Shown here: piece by piece, positions 8,675 to 16,835 of the stretch
Position numbering within the stretch: the stretch's first letter is position 1
Layout of the letters: each line of letters begins with the position of its first letter
Assembly: GCF_001667375.1 (NCBI RefSeq)
Contig: NZ_LZIN01000033.1
Coordinates: forward strand, 124,001-188,000
Length of the DNA stretch: 64,000 nt
Reading direction: 5' to 3'
Source of the DNA: Mycolicibacter sinensis
GTDB lineage: Bacteria; Actinomycetota; Actinomycetes; Mycobacteriales; Mycobacteriaceae
Position numbers and translations under genes: made by a program
The notes under the pieces: model-generated
Seen by the model: only the letters and a program-made list of their open reading frames with translations
Database searches by the model: none
What the model was told of the DNA's origin: nothing

Positions 8675-8704
8675 ATTCAGCGATAATTACGTTTGCAGAA
8701 TGAG
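8672..8704. repeat. Imperfect inverted repeat upstream of aldehyde dehydrogenase
   Basis: CTCATTCAGC and GCAGAATGAG are reverse complements over 9 of 10 bases and are separated by a 13-base A+T-rich spacer. They lie 14-46 bases upstream of the gene start, in the 172-base gap below the TetR gene. This fits a regulator site or leader stem-loop. The rest of the gap (8705-8830) shows nothing recognisable. Confidence 0.35.
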
Positions 8705-8830
8705 GTTATGCGTTTCGGCATGGGAAGTCCAGGGTTGGCGGTGCGCCGCGAAGCAGCGTCGGGGAAAGATAGTCTCGGGGCCGCCGGACGGCATCAGCGG
8801 CGGCGCCGACGGGCGTGCGGGGGCGGCCGC

Positions 8831-9484
8831 TCAGCTGCGCGCGAAGCCGTGTGCGCAGAAGTCCCAGACCTCGTCAGCGGTCAGCGGCTTGACCGCCGGA
8901 TCCGTTGAGGCCGGGCTGGATTGGGCGTTGAACATGACCGTCTGCATGATCATCGCGGCCACCCGCCTGGGGTTGGGGCCGGCGCGCAGCTGCCCGGCGG
9001 CCGCCGCCTGCTCGGTCAGCTCGGCGAGCAACGCCAACAGCGGGGTGTGGGCGACCTTGACCTCGGCGGGGTGGGTCAGCAGCAGGCTCGGGGCGAAATC
9101 GGTGAACAGCGGCCGTTTGGCGGCAGGGTCCGGGCGGGACGACTCGAACAGCAGCTCGACCGCGACCTTGAGGCGTTCCAGCGGGTCGGGATAGTTCGCC
9201 GTCGCGGCGCGGATCTGTTCGGCCGCTCGGCTCAGGGCGTCCTCGAAGAGCGCCAGCAGCAACTCGTGCTTGCCGTCGAACTGCAGGTAGAAGCTGCGCA
9301 GCGACTGCCGCGAGCGGTCGACGACTTCCTGGACGGTGAAGTCGGTGCTGCCCTTTTCGATGATGATTGACTGCGCAGCATCCAAAAAGCGCTGGACACG
9401 TTGGGCCGCACGAATTTTCGCGGTTTTGATCGAGCGTTCGACCGCGCGCTGCTTCCAGGCGGGTTCTTCGCTCGGGCTGGTCAC
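8831..9484 (-). CDS. TetR/AcrR-family transcriptional regulator
   Basis: A 217-residue repressor-type protein. The N-terminal helix-turn-helix spans about residues 24-70 (RFLDAAQSIIIEKG, then TVQEVVDRSRQSLRSFYLQF as the recognition region), and the ligand-binding helical domain follows. The GTG at 9484 has GGAG five bases upstream; a longer reading back to 9622 would run through the operator and is rejected. It is divergent from a fadE, with a perfect copy of the palindrome between the two. TetR proteins commonly bind such sites and repress themselves and their neighbours, so this is the best candidate controller of the eight-site regulon. The ligand, perhaps an acyl-CoA, is unknown. Confidence 0.88.
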   Translation of the reverse strand: MTSPSEEPAWKQRAVERSIKTAKIRAAQRVQRFLDAAQSIIIEKGSTDFTVQEVVDRSRQSLRSFYLQFDGKHELLLALFEDALSRAAEQIRAATANYPDPLERLKVAVELLFESSRPDPAAKRPLFTDFAPSLLLTHPAEVKVAHTPLLALLAELTEQAAAAGQLRAGPNPRRVAAMIMQTVMFNAQSSPASTDPAVKPLTADEVWDFCAHGFARS

Positions 9485-9605
9485 CGGCGCTCCGGCCTGG
9501 TGTGCGGTAGGCGAGGCACAGCGCAACTGTACTGGACGGTAACCTGCCGGCGCCGCAGGCCACCGACTAGGGGATGACGATTCAGAGATCGCAACTTCTC
9601 CATTC

Positions 9606-9620
9606 GAGAATGATATTCTC
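9606..9620. promoter_or_regulatory. Palindromic operator, site 2 (perfect)
   Basis: GAGAAT-GAT-ATTCTC lies in the 221-base region between the divergent TetR gene (start 9484) and fadE (start 9706), 86 bases before fadE and 122 bases before tetR. It could control both directions, including autoregulation. Confidence 0.85.
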
Positions 9621-9705
9621 ATCGGTGCGTCTATGGAAGCGGACTCGCAAGATCCGAGCCGGTCCGCCAGCGGAAGACCCCGGGCGCACGAGTCGAGGAG
9701 TGCCG

Positions 9706-10878
9706 GTGCAACTCACCTTTGATGCCGACGTCGAGAGTTTCCGCGCCGAGTTCTCGGCGTTCCTCGACGAGCACCTGCCGACCGAAGCCGAGGCGCTCGA
9801 GCGGTCCCGGTCGTGCTCGCACGTCCCGGAATGGGCGCGGCGCTGGCAACGCCTGTTGTTCGACAACGGCTGGCTGCTGCCCGGCAACGCGCCCGAATTC
9901 GGCGGCCGCAACGCCAGCATTCTGCAGCAGTACGTGCACTCCGAGGAGCTCTCCCGCCGGCGGATCTACCCCAGCTTCAACCCGCAAGGGGTCGGCATCA
10001 TCGCGGCGTCCCTGCTGTCGTTCGGCACCGAGGAGCAGAAGCGGCGGTGGGCCGTTCCCATCCTGCGGGCCGAGATCACCGCCTCCTTGGGCATGAGCGA
10101 GCCCGGCGCGGGCTCGGATCTGGCCGGATTGCAGACCCGCGCGGTGCTGACCGGCGACCACTTCGTGGTCAACGGCCAGAAGGTGTGGACCTCGGGTGCC
10201 CACGACGCCGACGTACTGTTGACGTTCGTCCGCACCGACCCGGATGCCCCGAAGCACAAGGGCATCAGCGTGCTGCTGATACCGACCGACGCCCCGGGAG
10301 TAGTGCGACGGCCCTTCGCCTCGGCATGCGGCCACGACGACGTCGATTTCAATGAGGTCTTCTTCACCGATGTCCAGGTGCCCGCCGAGAACCTGGTGGG
10401 TCCGCTCAACGGCGGCTGGGGAGTGGCCAACGGCTCACTCGGACACGAACGCACCCTGCTGTGGATGAGCTTCGCCGACCGGCTGCGCGACCTGATCCAT
10501 GACCTGCGGCCGGTCGGTGCGCTCAACCGCGACCGCTTCGCCACCTTGTTGATGGACAACCAGGCGCTGGGGCTGCTCGGCTCGGTGGCCTTGGCGCAGG
10601 CGGCTCGCGGCGAGCAGGACGTCCCGGCGCTCTCGGTGCTCAAACTGCTGGGCTCCGAGGCGGTGCAGTCCGCCGCCGAGCACGCGCTCGACGCGGCCGG
10701 CAGCAGCGGCCTGACGCATCCGGCCAACTCGGGGACCTACACGCCGATGAACGAGGACTACGCGACCTCGAGCTGGTTCGATCGCTACCTGCGCAGCTTC
10801 TCCGGGACGATCGCCGGCGGCACCTCGGAAATCCAGCGCAACATCATCGCGCAGCGGGTGCTCGGGCTCCCGCGGTAA
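9706..10878 (+). CDS. Acyl-CoA dehydrogenase (FadE), paralogue of 31755-32930
   Basis: A 390-residue FAD acyl-CoA dehydrogenase with SLGMSEPGAGSDLAGL near 126-141, KVWTSGAHDADVLLTFVRT near 157 and the C-terminal GTIAGGTSEIQRNIIAQRVLG. The GTG at 9706 has GAGGAG five bases upstream, and the homologous gene at 31755 uses the equivalent start. The two proteins are alike nearly end to end, so they arose by duplication. Here no short partner subunit is co-transcribed; the nearest short FadE (10894-11706) faces the opposite way. It is controlled from the tetR-fadE divergent promoter. Confidence 0.88.
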   Translation: MQLTFDADVESFRAEFSAFLDEHLPTEAEALERSRSCSHVPEWARRWQRLLFDNGWLLPGNAPEFGGRNASILQQYVHSEELSRRRIYPSFNPQGVGIIAASLLSFGTEEQKRRWAVPILRAEITASLGMSEPGAGSDLAGLQTRAVLTGDHFVVNGQKVWTSGAHDADVLLTFVRTDPDAPKHKGISVLLIPTDAPGVVRRPFASACGHDDVDFNEVFFTDVQVPAENLVGPLNGGWGVANGSLGHERTLLWMSFADRLRDLIHDLRPVGALNRDRFATLLMDNQALGLLGSVALAQAARGEQDVPALSVLKLLGSEAVQSAAEHALDAAGSSGLTHPANSGTYTPMNEDYATSSWFDRYLRSFSGTIAGGTSEIQRNIIAQRVLGLPR

Positions 10879-10893
10879 AACCAGCGCTCGAGG

Positions 10894-11706
10894 CTAGAGA
10901 TTGACCAGTCGCGGCGCCGAGCGGCGGGCGCGCAGTCCGCCGCCGACCCGGCGGGTCAATTCCCGGGCGCTGCCGAGCAATCCGTCCAGCACCAGCACGC
11001 GCTCGATGTGGCGGTGCAGCTCGTGTTCCGCGGTGAATCCGACGCCGCCGAGCACCTGCTGGCAGTGCGTGGCCGCGGTCACCGCGGCCTTGCCGGCGGC
11101 GGCTTTGGCCAGCATGGAGGTCAGGTCCGGGCTTTCGCTGACGGGCACGGTGAGGGTGGCCTCGGCGCCCTCGATGGCGACCAGGGTTTCGGCGAGCCGG
11201 TGCCGGACGGCCTGGAAGGAGGCGATCGGCTTACCGAACTGCTCCCGGTCCAGCGCGTGCTGGCGGGCCAGCGCCAGCATTGCCCGCGCCGAGCCGACCA
11301 GCCACCAGCCCAGCGCGCGCTGTGCCTCACCCACGCGCATCAGTTCCCCGCCGGGCACTACGCGCAGTGGCAGCCCGCCAAGAACGGGATCGCCGGGATT
11401 GCCCTCGCCTTCCCTCCGTTCCCAGATCACCCAGCTGCCGCCGGCGTAGGGCATGGGGGGAGTACCGCCGGGCAGGCCGCCGATGGTCTCCAGTATCACG
11501 TCGTTGAGCACCGAGGCGTGTGCCCCGGTTTCGCCGAGCAGCCGGAACACCAGCGGAATGGCCAGGTCCGGATCCTCGGAAAGCATTTCGGCCCAACCCA
11601 GTTCGGCGAGGGCCTGGTCCAGCTCGGCGCCGGAGCACGAGGCCATGGTCTTGCGCAGGGCGTCTTCCAGCAGAGCGACCGAAGCGGTGTCCATCCCGGT
11701 GGCCAT
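10894..11706 (-). CDS. Acyl-CoA dehydrogenase, short (beta-type) FadE subunit
   Basis: A 270-residue acyl-CoA dehydrogenase-like protein with a conserved C-terminal domain (DREQFGKPIASFQAVRHRLAE near 163; QVLGGVGFTAEHELHRH near 222) but without the EPGSGSD motif. It likely pairs with the FadE encoded just upstream. The ATG at 11706 is spaced six bases from AAGGA; an ATG at 11712 would overlap the upstream stop as ATGA but touches the ribosome site. It is the last gene of the seven-gene operon starting at 16579 and converges with the fadE ending at 10878, 15 bases away. Confidence 0.82.
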   Translation of the reverse strand: MATGMDTASVALLEDALRKTMASCSGAELDQALAELGWAEMLSEDPDLAIPLVFRLLGETGAHASVLNDVILETIGGLPGGTPPMPYAGGSWVIWERREGEGNPGDPVLGGLPLRVVPGGELMRVGEAQRALGWWLVGSARAMLALARQHALDREQFGKPIASFQAVRHRLAETLVAIEGAEATLTVPVSESPDLTSMLAKAAAGKAAVTAATHCQQVLGGVGFTAEHELHRHIERVLVLDGLLGSARELTRRVGGGLRARRSAPRLVNL

Positions 11707-11708
11707 CG

Positions 11709-12797
11709 TCATTCCTTCCCGAGGTCGAGCAGTCGGCGGGCGATGATGTTGCGCTGGATCTCCGAGGTGCCGCCGTAGATGGTCGCCGCGCGGGAGTAAA
11801 GAAACTCGGTGCGCCAGGATGAATCGTTGAGCTCGATGGCGCCCGGCAACATGCCGCGCGCCGTATCGAAGAGCTTCTGTTCGGCGGTGGCCAGCAGCAC
11901 CTTGTCGATCGAGGTGTCCGGGCCCAGCCGGGTGCCGCCGTCCAGCCGGTGCTGGGTGGCGCGGGACCGGCAGCGCAGCGTGTGCAGTGCGAGGTAGGCC
12001 TCGCCCAACTCGGCATCATCGGTCTCGGTCGTCTCGGCGATGAGTCGATCCATCCGCGAGTACAGGTAGGCGATTCGCTGCCAGAAGCAGGTGGAGCGCT
12101 CGAAGGGCAGCAGATCCATCGCCAGCCGCCAGCCGTCGCCGGGCTTGCCGAGCATGCGCTCGGCGGGGACCACCACGTCGTCGAAGTAGACCTCGCAGAA
12201 CTCGTCCACGCCGTGCATCGTCCGCAGCGGGCGCACGGTGATGCCGGGGGTGTCCATGTCGACGAAGAACGCGGTGATGCCGTCATGTCCGGGAGCGGTG
12301 CGGGTCAGCAGGACGCAGCGCGTCGAATACTGGGCGAAGCTGGTCCAGACTTTCTGGCCCTTGATTATCCAGTTGTCGCCGTCGGGGGTGGCGCGGGTGG
12401 ACAGCGATGCCAAATCGCTGCCGGAGCCCGGCTCGGAGAAGCCCTGGCACCAGAGTTCGCGGCCGGAGAGCAACCGGGGCACCATCTCCGCGGCGAGTTC
12501 CGGCGGCGCATAGTCGATCATGGTCGGCGCCAGCACTTCCAGCATCGAGTAGGGGCCCGGCTCGGCGAGCCCGCGGCCGACGACCTCTTCACCGACGACC
12601 GCCCGCAGCATCACCGGACCCCCCAGGCCGCCGGCCTCGACCGGCCAGCCGTACCGCATCCAGTCGGCGTCATACAGCGCGGCGCAGACCCGGCCGAACT
12701 GTTTGATGTGGGCTTCCAGGGAGTGATCCGCACCCGGGGTCAGGTCGTTGTCGTCGAGCCATGCGCGCAGATCTGCTTGGAATTCAGAGACATTCAT
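11709..12797 (-). CDS. Acyl-CoA dehydrogenase, alpha-type FadE subunit
   Basis: A 362-residue FAD-dependent acyl-CoA dehydrogenase with CQGFSEPGSGSDLASL at about 116-131, KVWTSFAQYS near 148 and the C-terminal YGGTSEIQRNIIARRLL. The ATG at 12797 overlaps the upstream stop (ATGA), so translation is coupled; longer readings run into the NTF2-like gene. With the following short FadE it fits the two-subunit dehydrogenase type. Its place in an operon with a Rieske oxygenase and a CMD-like protein suggests it acts on a partly oxidised intermediate. Confidence 0.87.
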   Translation of the reverse strand: MNVSEFQADLRAWLDDNDLTPGADHSLEAHIKQFGRVCAALYDADWMRYGWPVEAGGLGGPVMLRAVVGEEVVGRGLAEPGPYSMLEVLAPTMIDYAPPELAAEMVPRLLSGRELWCQGFSEPGSGSDLASLSTRATPDGDNWIIKGQKVWTSFAQYSTRCVLLTRTAPGHDGITAFFVDMDTPGITVRPLRTMHGVDEFCEVYFDDVVVPAERMLGKPGDGWRLAMDLLPFERSTCFWQRIAYLYSRMDRLIAETTETDDAELGEAYLALHTLRCRSRATQHRLDGGTRLGPDTSIDKVLLATAEQKLFDTARGMLPGAIELNDSSWRTEFLYSRAATIYGGTSEIQRNIIARRLLDLGKE

Positions 12798-13216
12798 TTC
12801 GATGACGGGCGACCGATCGCGTGCGGCCGGCCGGAGTCGTGTACGCCGCTGCGGCGGATGAACGTCATCGCCCGGGTCTTCAACCGCCAACCGTCCGCGG
12901 TGCGCACATAGGTGTCGTTGTAGTAGCCGATCCGCATGTCGTGGCTGGCGTGGTCGATGAAGCACAGCGGTTGGGTGCCGGTCGCGGTGTCGCCGTCCAA
13001 CTCGATCACCGGGGTTCCGGTCAGGAACAAGCCCTTGGGGGCGGCGTCGACCAGCACCGGAAACCGGTCCAGCGAATAGGTCTCGCCGAAAGCACTGTAG
13101 GTGCCGTCCGGGGTGAACACCCCCACCAGCCCGTCGATGTCGCCCTGGGTGATCGTCACCGCGTAGCGGGCGAGTAGTTGCTGGATCTCGACGAGCTCGT
13201 CAGTTCTTGTTGACAT
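12794..13216 (-). CDS. SnoaL/NTF2-like small protein
   Basis: A 140-residue protein of the NTF2-like fold: LVEIQQLLARYAVTITQGDIDGLVGVFTPDGTY-type start, then DYxxx-like strands ending in NDTYVRTADGWRLKTRAMTF. Members act as ketosteroid-isomerase-like enzymes, cyclases, dehydratases or small-molecule binders. The catalytic function here cannot be told. It overlaps the upstream amidohydrolase by 17 bases and the downstream fadE by 4, so it belongs firmly to this operon. Confidence 0.75.
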   Translation of the reverse strand: MSTRTDELVEIQQLLARYAVTITQGDIDGLVGVFTPDGTYSAFGETYSLDRFPVLVDAAPKGLFLTGTPVIELDGDTATGTQPLCFIDHASHDMRIGYYNDTYVRTADGWRLKTRAMTFIRRSGVHDSGRPHAIGRPSSK

Positions 13217-14426
13217 ACACTTGACCGCCTTTCATGACGAACCTCACGTTCTGGGTAACGCTGATGTCGGACAACGGATCTCCCGGCACCCCGATGATGT
13301 CGGCGAGTAGTCCCTGGGCCAGCCGGCCGCGGTCGGCGGCGTTGATCAGCTCGGCCGCCGTCACCGTAGCCGCCTTGAGCACCGCGGCGGGCGGCATGCC
13401 CCAGTCGACCAGGGTGACCAGTTCGTCGGCGTTGCGGCCGTGCGGGATCGCCGGCGCATCGGTGCCGACGGCGATCTTGACCCCCGCCTCGTAGGCGGCC
13501 TTGATCGAGGTGCGGGCCTTGGGGAACATCTCGGCCGCCTTGGCCTGTAGTTCGGGTGGGGCCTTGGAGACGTCCATCGCCTCGGCCAGGCGCCGGGTGG
13601 TGACCAGGAAGCGGTCGTGCTCGACGAGCATGGCGATCGCCTCGTCGTCCATCAGGAACCCGTGTTCGATGCAGTCGATCCCGCAGGCGACCGCGTGTTT
13701 GACCGCTTCGGCGCCGTGGGTGTGCGCCGCCACCCGCAGGCCGCGCCGGTGCGCCTCGTCGACGATGACGCGCAGCTCTTCGTCCGAATAGTGTTGAGCG
13801 CCGGCCTCTCCGGTCAACGACATCACACCGCCCGAGCAGCACACCTTGATCAGCTGCGCGCCGTGCTTGATCTGGTAGCGGACCGCCTTGCGGATCTCGT
13901 CGACGCCGTTGGCGATGCCCTCCTCGATGGTCAGCTCCAATACGCCCGGCATGAAACCCGCGAACATCGTCGGATCCAGGTGGCCCCCGGTCGGGGTGAT
14001 CGCGTGGCCGGCCGGCACCACCCGCGGGCCTTCGATCCAGCCGGCGTCGATCGCCTTGCCCAGTGCGACGTCGAGCAGGTACCCGCCGGTCTTGACGAAC
14101 AACCCGAGGTTGCGCACCGTGGTGAAGCCGGCCCGCAGCGTGCGGCGCGCATTGCCCACCGCACGCAGCACCCGGGTCGGTGGATCATCCTGCACCTGGG
14201 ACAGGCCGGGGTTCTCACCCCGGCCGCCCATCAGCAGGTTGACTTCCATGTCCATCAGCCCGGGCAGCAGGATCAGGTCGCCCAGATCCAGCACCTCGTC
14301 GTCCGAACCGGACGCCGGGGATCCGCCGATGCCGACGATCTTGTCGCCCTCGACCCGGATGACCCCGGGCCGGATGATCTCACCGGAGTCGACGTCGAGC
14401 AGCCCGGCTGCCTTGAGCGTCAGCAC
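13200..14426 (-). CDS. Amidohydrolase superfamily protein with altered metal site
   Basis: A 408-residue TIM-barrel amidohydrolase of the imidazolonepropionase/prolidase-like branch. Likely metal ligands are kept: Lys in LIKVCCSGG near 191, His in AAHTHG near 226, His in IEHG near 246 and Asp in VGTDAPAIPHG near 312. The first signature, normally D-x-H-x-H after strand 1 (GLMDMEVNL near 57-65), reads Glu and Asn instead of the two His. Either the metal site is rebuilt or activity is changed. It starts with GTG at 14426, 2 bases after the small upstream gene. It would cleave a ring C-N/C-O bond or lactone-like product in the pathway. Confidence 0.8.
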   Translation of the reverse strand: MLTLKAAGLLDVDSGEIIRPGVIRVEGDKIVGIGGSPASGSDDEVLDLGDLILLPGLMDMEVNLLMGGRGENPGLSQVQDDPPTRVLRAVGNARRTLRAGFTTVRNLGLFVKTGGYLLDVALGKAIDAGWIEGPRVVPAGHAITPTGGHLDPTMFAGFMPGVLELTIEEGIANGVDEIRKAVRYQIKHGAQLIKVCCSGGVMSLTGEAGAQHYSDEELRVIVDEAHRRGLRVAAHTHGAEAVKHAVACGIDCIEHGFLMDDEAIAMLVEHDRFLVTTRRLAEAMDVSKAPPELQAKAAEMFPKARTSIKAAYEAGVKIAVGTDAPAIPHGRNADELVTLVDWGMPPAAVLKAATVTAAELINAADRGRLAQGLLADIIGVPGDPLSDISVTQNVRFVMKGGQVYVNKN

Positions 14427-14428
14427 CT

Positions 14429-14752
14429 TTAGACGACCGGTTCCTTGATGCAGTCGATCCAGGCCGCGCCGCTGTCCGGCACGCGCGGCTGCTTCCAGGC
14501 CTCGATCGGGAAGGAAACCATCACCAGCGACTGCATGAGGTGCATCAACGACCGCGCGTCGTCGGGCAGGTCATTCAGATCGAACTTGTCCAAGTAGGTG
14601 ATGGCGTCCTCGAGTCGCCCGAACGCCGCGTCGTAGAACTCCTGCATCTGCGGCATGGTGGAGGCCAGCCGTTTGGCGTAGCGCTCCGGTTCGGTCGCCA
14701 GCGCCCAGTCGGCGTAGGGCTGCAGGTCAGCGAAGTCAGACGGTAGCGCCAT
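14429..14752 (-). CDS. Small conserved-looking protein coupled to the Rieske oxygenase
   Basis: A 107-residue acidic protein that I do not recognise. It appears all-helical, with no signal, membrane segment or cysteine cluster beyond one Cys near the C-terminus (DCIKEPVV). The ATG at 14752 has AAGGAG seven bases upstream and overlaps the 3' end of the Rieske gene by 17 bases, implying stoichiometric synthesis. Position suggests an accessory subunit or chaperone of the oxygenase; it is not the usual NTF2-like beta subunit. Confidence 0.65.
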   Translation of the reverse strand: MALPSDFADLQPYADWALATEPERYAKRLASTMPQMQEFYDAAFGRLEDAITYLDKFDLNDLPDDARSLMHLMQSLVMVSFPIEAWKQPRVPDSGAAWIDCIKEPVV

Positions 14753-16028
14753 TGGCGTGCTCCTTGGTCTTGTACTCGGATACGTAGTCACGGGCGGTCT
14801 TGTGCAGGTGTCGAATCAGGACCTCCTGGTCGCACAGCAAGAAGTTGTCCACGACCTTGGTGCCGATCATGGTCTGGGTTGCTTCCAGGGTGTTGGCATC
14901 CTGCAGCGCGTACTCCTTGAAGGTCACCGCGGCCAGTTCCTGAGCCAGACGTTCCCGGGCATTGCGCGGCGGCACGAAGTACAGGCTTGCTTCGAAGGTG
15001 TGCTTGTCGGCAGCGGTCGGCCAGTACTGGTAGGTCAGGTACCAGCCCGGCTCCCAGATCAGAATCATGAAGTTGGGGAAGAACACGAACGAGTCGATGC
15101 CCCACTGCGGCACTCGCTTGATGTTCACCGACGGTGGCAATTCCTTGAGGTCGGCAATGAGATCCGGCTTGTCCCAAGGGCCGAACAGTCCGCTGCGCAG
15201 CGCCCGGTCCAACGGCTTGACCATGTTGAGGTCGGCCGGCGGCGACTGACCACCCCACGTTGATTGCAGGCTGTGTGGTCCGGCCAGCTCGTAGTGCAGC
15301 GCTTCGTAGCCGAATTTCTGGATCTTGGCGGCTTCTTCCTTGGTGTACTGGCCCTGGTGCAGGATCGGTGCGTGGTAGAACTCCACGAACGCGTCGAGGA
15401 ACAACTTCCAGTTGCTGCCGATCTCGGACTTGTACGAGTAGACCTCGGTCATCTCGCCGAACGGGTAGCCCTCGAGGCCCTTGGCCAGCGGACCGAGGTA
15501 TTCGTTGAGCGGGCCGGCGTTGTCGTCGAAGTTGACGAAGATGAAACCTTCCCAGACCTCGCAGCGCACCGGGACCAGGCCGTACTGGCTCTTGTCGACG
15601 TCGAAGAATTCGCCCTCTTGCTGGATGAAGGTGAGGTCGCCGTCCAGGCTGTAGCGCCAGGCGTGGTACTTGCAGGTGAACTGGCGGCAGGTGCCCTCGG
15701 TCTCCTCGTTGGGGAAGTCGTTCCACACCAACTTGTTTCCGCGGTGGCGGCAGATGTTGTGGAACGCCCGGACCACGCCGTCCTTGCCCTTGACGACGAT
15801 GATCGAGGTGCCCTTGCACACCGAGGGCAGTTCCCGGGTGAAGTAGCTGCCGGTCTTGGGCAGCCGCTCGACTCGCCCGACCTGTAGCCAGGTGCGCTTG
15901 AAGATCGCCTCCTGCTCGTCGGCGAAATGCGCCGGGTCGAACGAGTCGGTGTAATCGACCGGCTCAGTGCCGAGTTCGGGATAGGCCTGCGTCCAGCTAC
16001 CGGCCGCCGGCTTGGGGAAATGTGCCAC
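14736..16028 (-). CDS. Rieske non-haem iron oxygenase, alpha subunit
   Basis: The catalytic subunit of a ring-hydroxylating oxygenase, 430 residues. The Rieske cluster ligands are C93, H95, C119 and H122 (CRHRG ... CKYH). The mononuclear-iron region has D212, E216, H219 and H224 in the pattern D-x3-E-x2-H-x4-H. The GTG at 16028 is preceded by GGGAGGT. No beta subunit, ferredoxin or reductase gene adjoins it; the KshB-like reductase (1-921) and Rieske ferredoxin (27839-28231) are the nearest possible partners. It is second in an operon headed by operator site 3, and probably hydroxylates an aromatic or alicyclic ring. Confidence 0.9.
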   Translation of the reverse strand: MAHFPKPAAGSWTQAYPELGTEPVDYTDSFDPAHFADEQEAIFKRTWLQVGRVERLPKTGSYFTRELPSVCKGTSIIVVKGKDGVVRAFHNICRHRGNKLVWNDFPNEETEGTCRQFTCKYHAWRYSLDGDLTFIQQEGEFFDVDKSQYGLVPVRCEVWEGFIFVNFDDNAGPLNEYLGPLAKGLEGYPFGEMTEVYSYKSEIGSNWKLFLDAFVEFYHAPILHQGQYTKEEAAKIQKFGYEALHYELAGPHSLQSTWGGQSPPADLNMVKPLDRALRSGLFGPWDKPDLIADLKELPPSVNIKRVPQWGIDSFVFFPNFMILIWEPGWYLTYQYWPTAADKHTFEASLYFVPPRNARERLAQELAAVTFKEYALQDANTLEATQTMIGTKVVDNFLLCDQEVLIRHLHKTARDYVSEYKTKEHANGATV

Positions 16029-16033
16029 GGAAA

Positions 16034-16579
16034 TTACCTCCCTGATTCGGGTTCTTCATCGAGTTCAACGCCAAAAGTGTTGAAGGCCATGGCCAACATG
16101 CTGTAGCAGCCGACCGTGAAGACGAGTTCCATCAGTTGGTGCTCGTCCAGGTGTTCGGTGAGGACGGCCTCGGTGGCGGGGGACAGCCGCGAGGCCTCGT
16201 CGAGTTCGTCGGCGGCGTTGACCACCGCCTGGTGCAGTTCGTCGCGGCCGGCGCCGTGCTGCAGGTCTTCGATGTCGGAGTCGGTGAGGCCGGCTTGCTT
16301 GCCGATCGTGATGTGGTGAACCCACTCGTATTCGCAGCCGCGGCGGTGAGCGGTGCGCAGGATCGCGAGTTCGCGCAAGTGGCCGGGGAGCGTCCCGCGG
16401 TAGAGCAGCTCAACGTTGAACTTGAGGAACGCCCTGGCCAGCTTCGGATGATGGACCAGCATGGTCATCGCTGAGCCGGCGTCGCGCGAGTTGCGCCGAT
16501 CCGCGGTCAGCACCTGGGCGAGAGCACGCTGAACCTCCTCGTCGTCCCACTGGGACGCCGACAGCGGAGTCAAGCGCAT
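16034..16579 (-). CDS. Carboxymuconolactone decarboxylase/AhpD-like protein
   Basis: A 181-residue all-helical protein of the CMD/AhpD family. The core motif region ELAILRTAHRRGCEYEWVHH is at about 96-115, with a single Cys in place of the AhpD CxxC, so classical peroxidase-reductase activity is unlikely. The ATG at 16579 has a strong GGAGGAA ribosome site. It is the first gene of the operon under operator site 3, with five bases before the Rieske gene. Family members decarboxylate or isomerise ring-cleavage products, but most are uncharacterised. Confidence 0.8.
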   Translation of the reverse strand: MRLTPLSASQWDDEEVQRALAQVLTADRRNSRDAGSAMTMLVHHPKLARAFLKFNVELLYRGTLPGHLRELAILRTAHRRGCEYEWVHHITIGKQAGLTDSDIEDLQHGAGRDELHQAVVNAADELDEASRLSPATEAVLTEHLDEHQLMELVFTVGCYSMLAMAFNTFGVELDEEPESGR

Positions 16580-16596
16580 CGTTCCTCCTCGCATGC

Positions 16597-16611
16597 GAGA
16601 ATCACATTCTC
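16597..16611. promoter_or_regulatory. Palindromic operator, site 3 (perfect)
   Basis: GAGAAT-CAC-ATTCTC begins 17 bases upstream of the CMD-like gene (start 16579), close enough to overlap the transcription start of the seven-gene operon. The rest of the gap to 16835 holds a lone ATTCTC half-site at 16754 and no other clear element; the + strand amidohydrolase might share this control. Confidence 0.83.
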
Positions 16612-16835
16612 ATATTTGACCAACAGATTTCCATGTTTCCCGCGATTGGTCAACACTGCGCCGTCGATGCAGGTAGGACCGCGCGGAGGGCTGTTTCTCG
16701 GGTGTCGCCTGACCGCGCGGGCGTCCCGAACCGCCGGATTGCCCAGAAGGTTGATTCTCCGAAAACGGGAAGCTAGTTTTCATTAGAGACGTCGTGGGGT
16801 CGGCCGGCCGCGCCGGCCCGGATCGGAGGATGGCC

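Noticed and set aside
8831..9622. Longer TetR frame starting at 9622
   Set aside because: It would translate through the operator and has no ribosome site; GTG at 9484 has GGAG at the right distance and gives a normal TetR length.
16745..16759. ATTCTC half-site upstream of the amidohydrolase at 16836
   Set aside because: The other half shows almost no match to GAGAAT, so it does not qualify as a copy of the palindrome.
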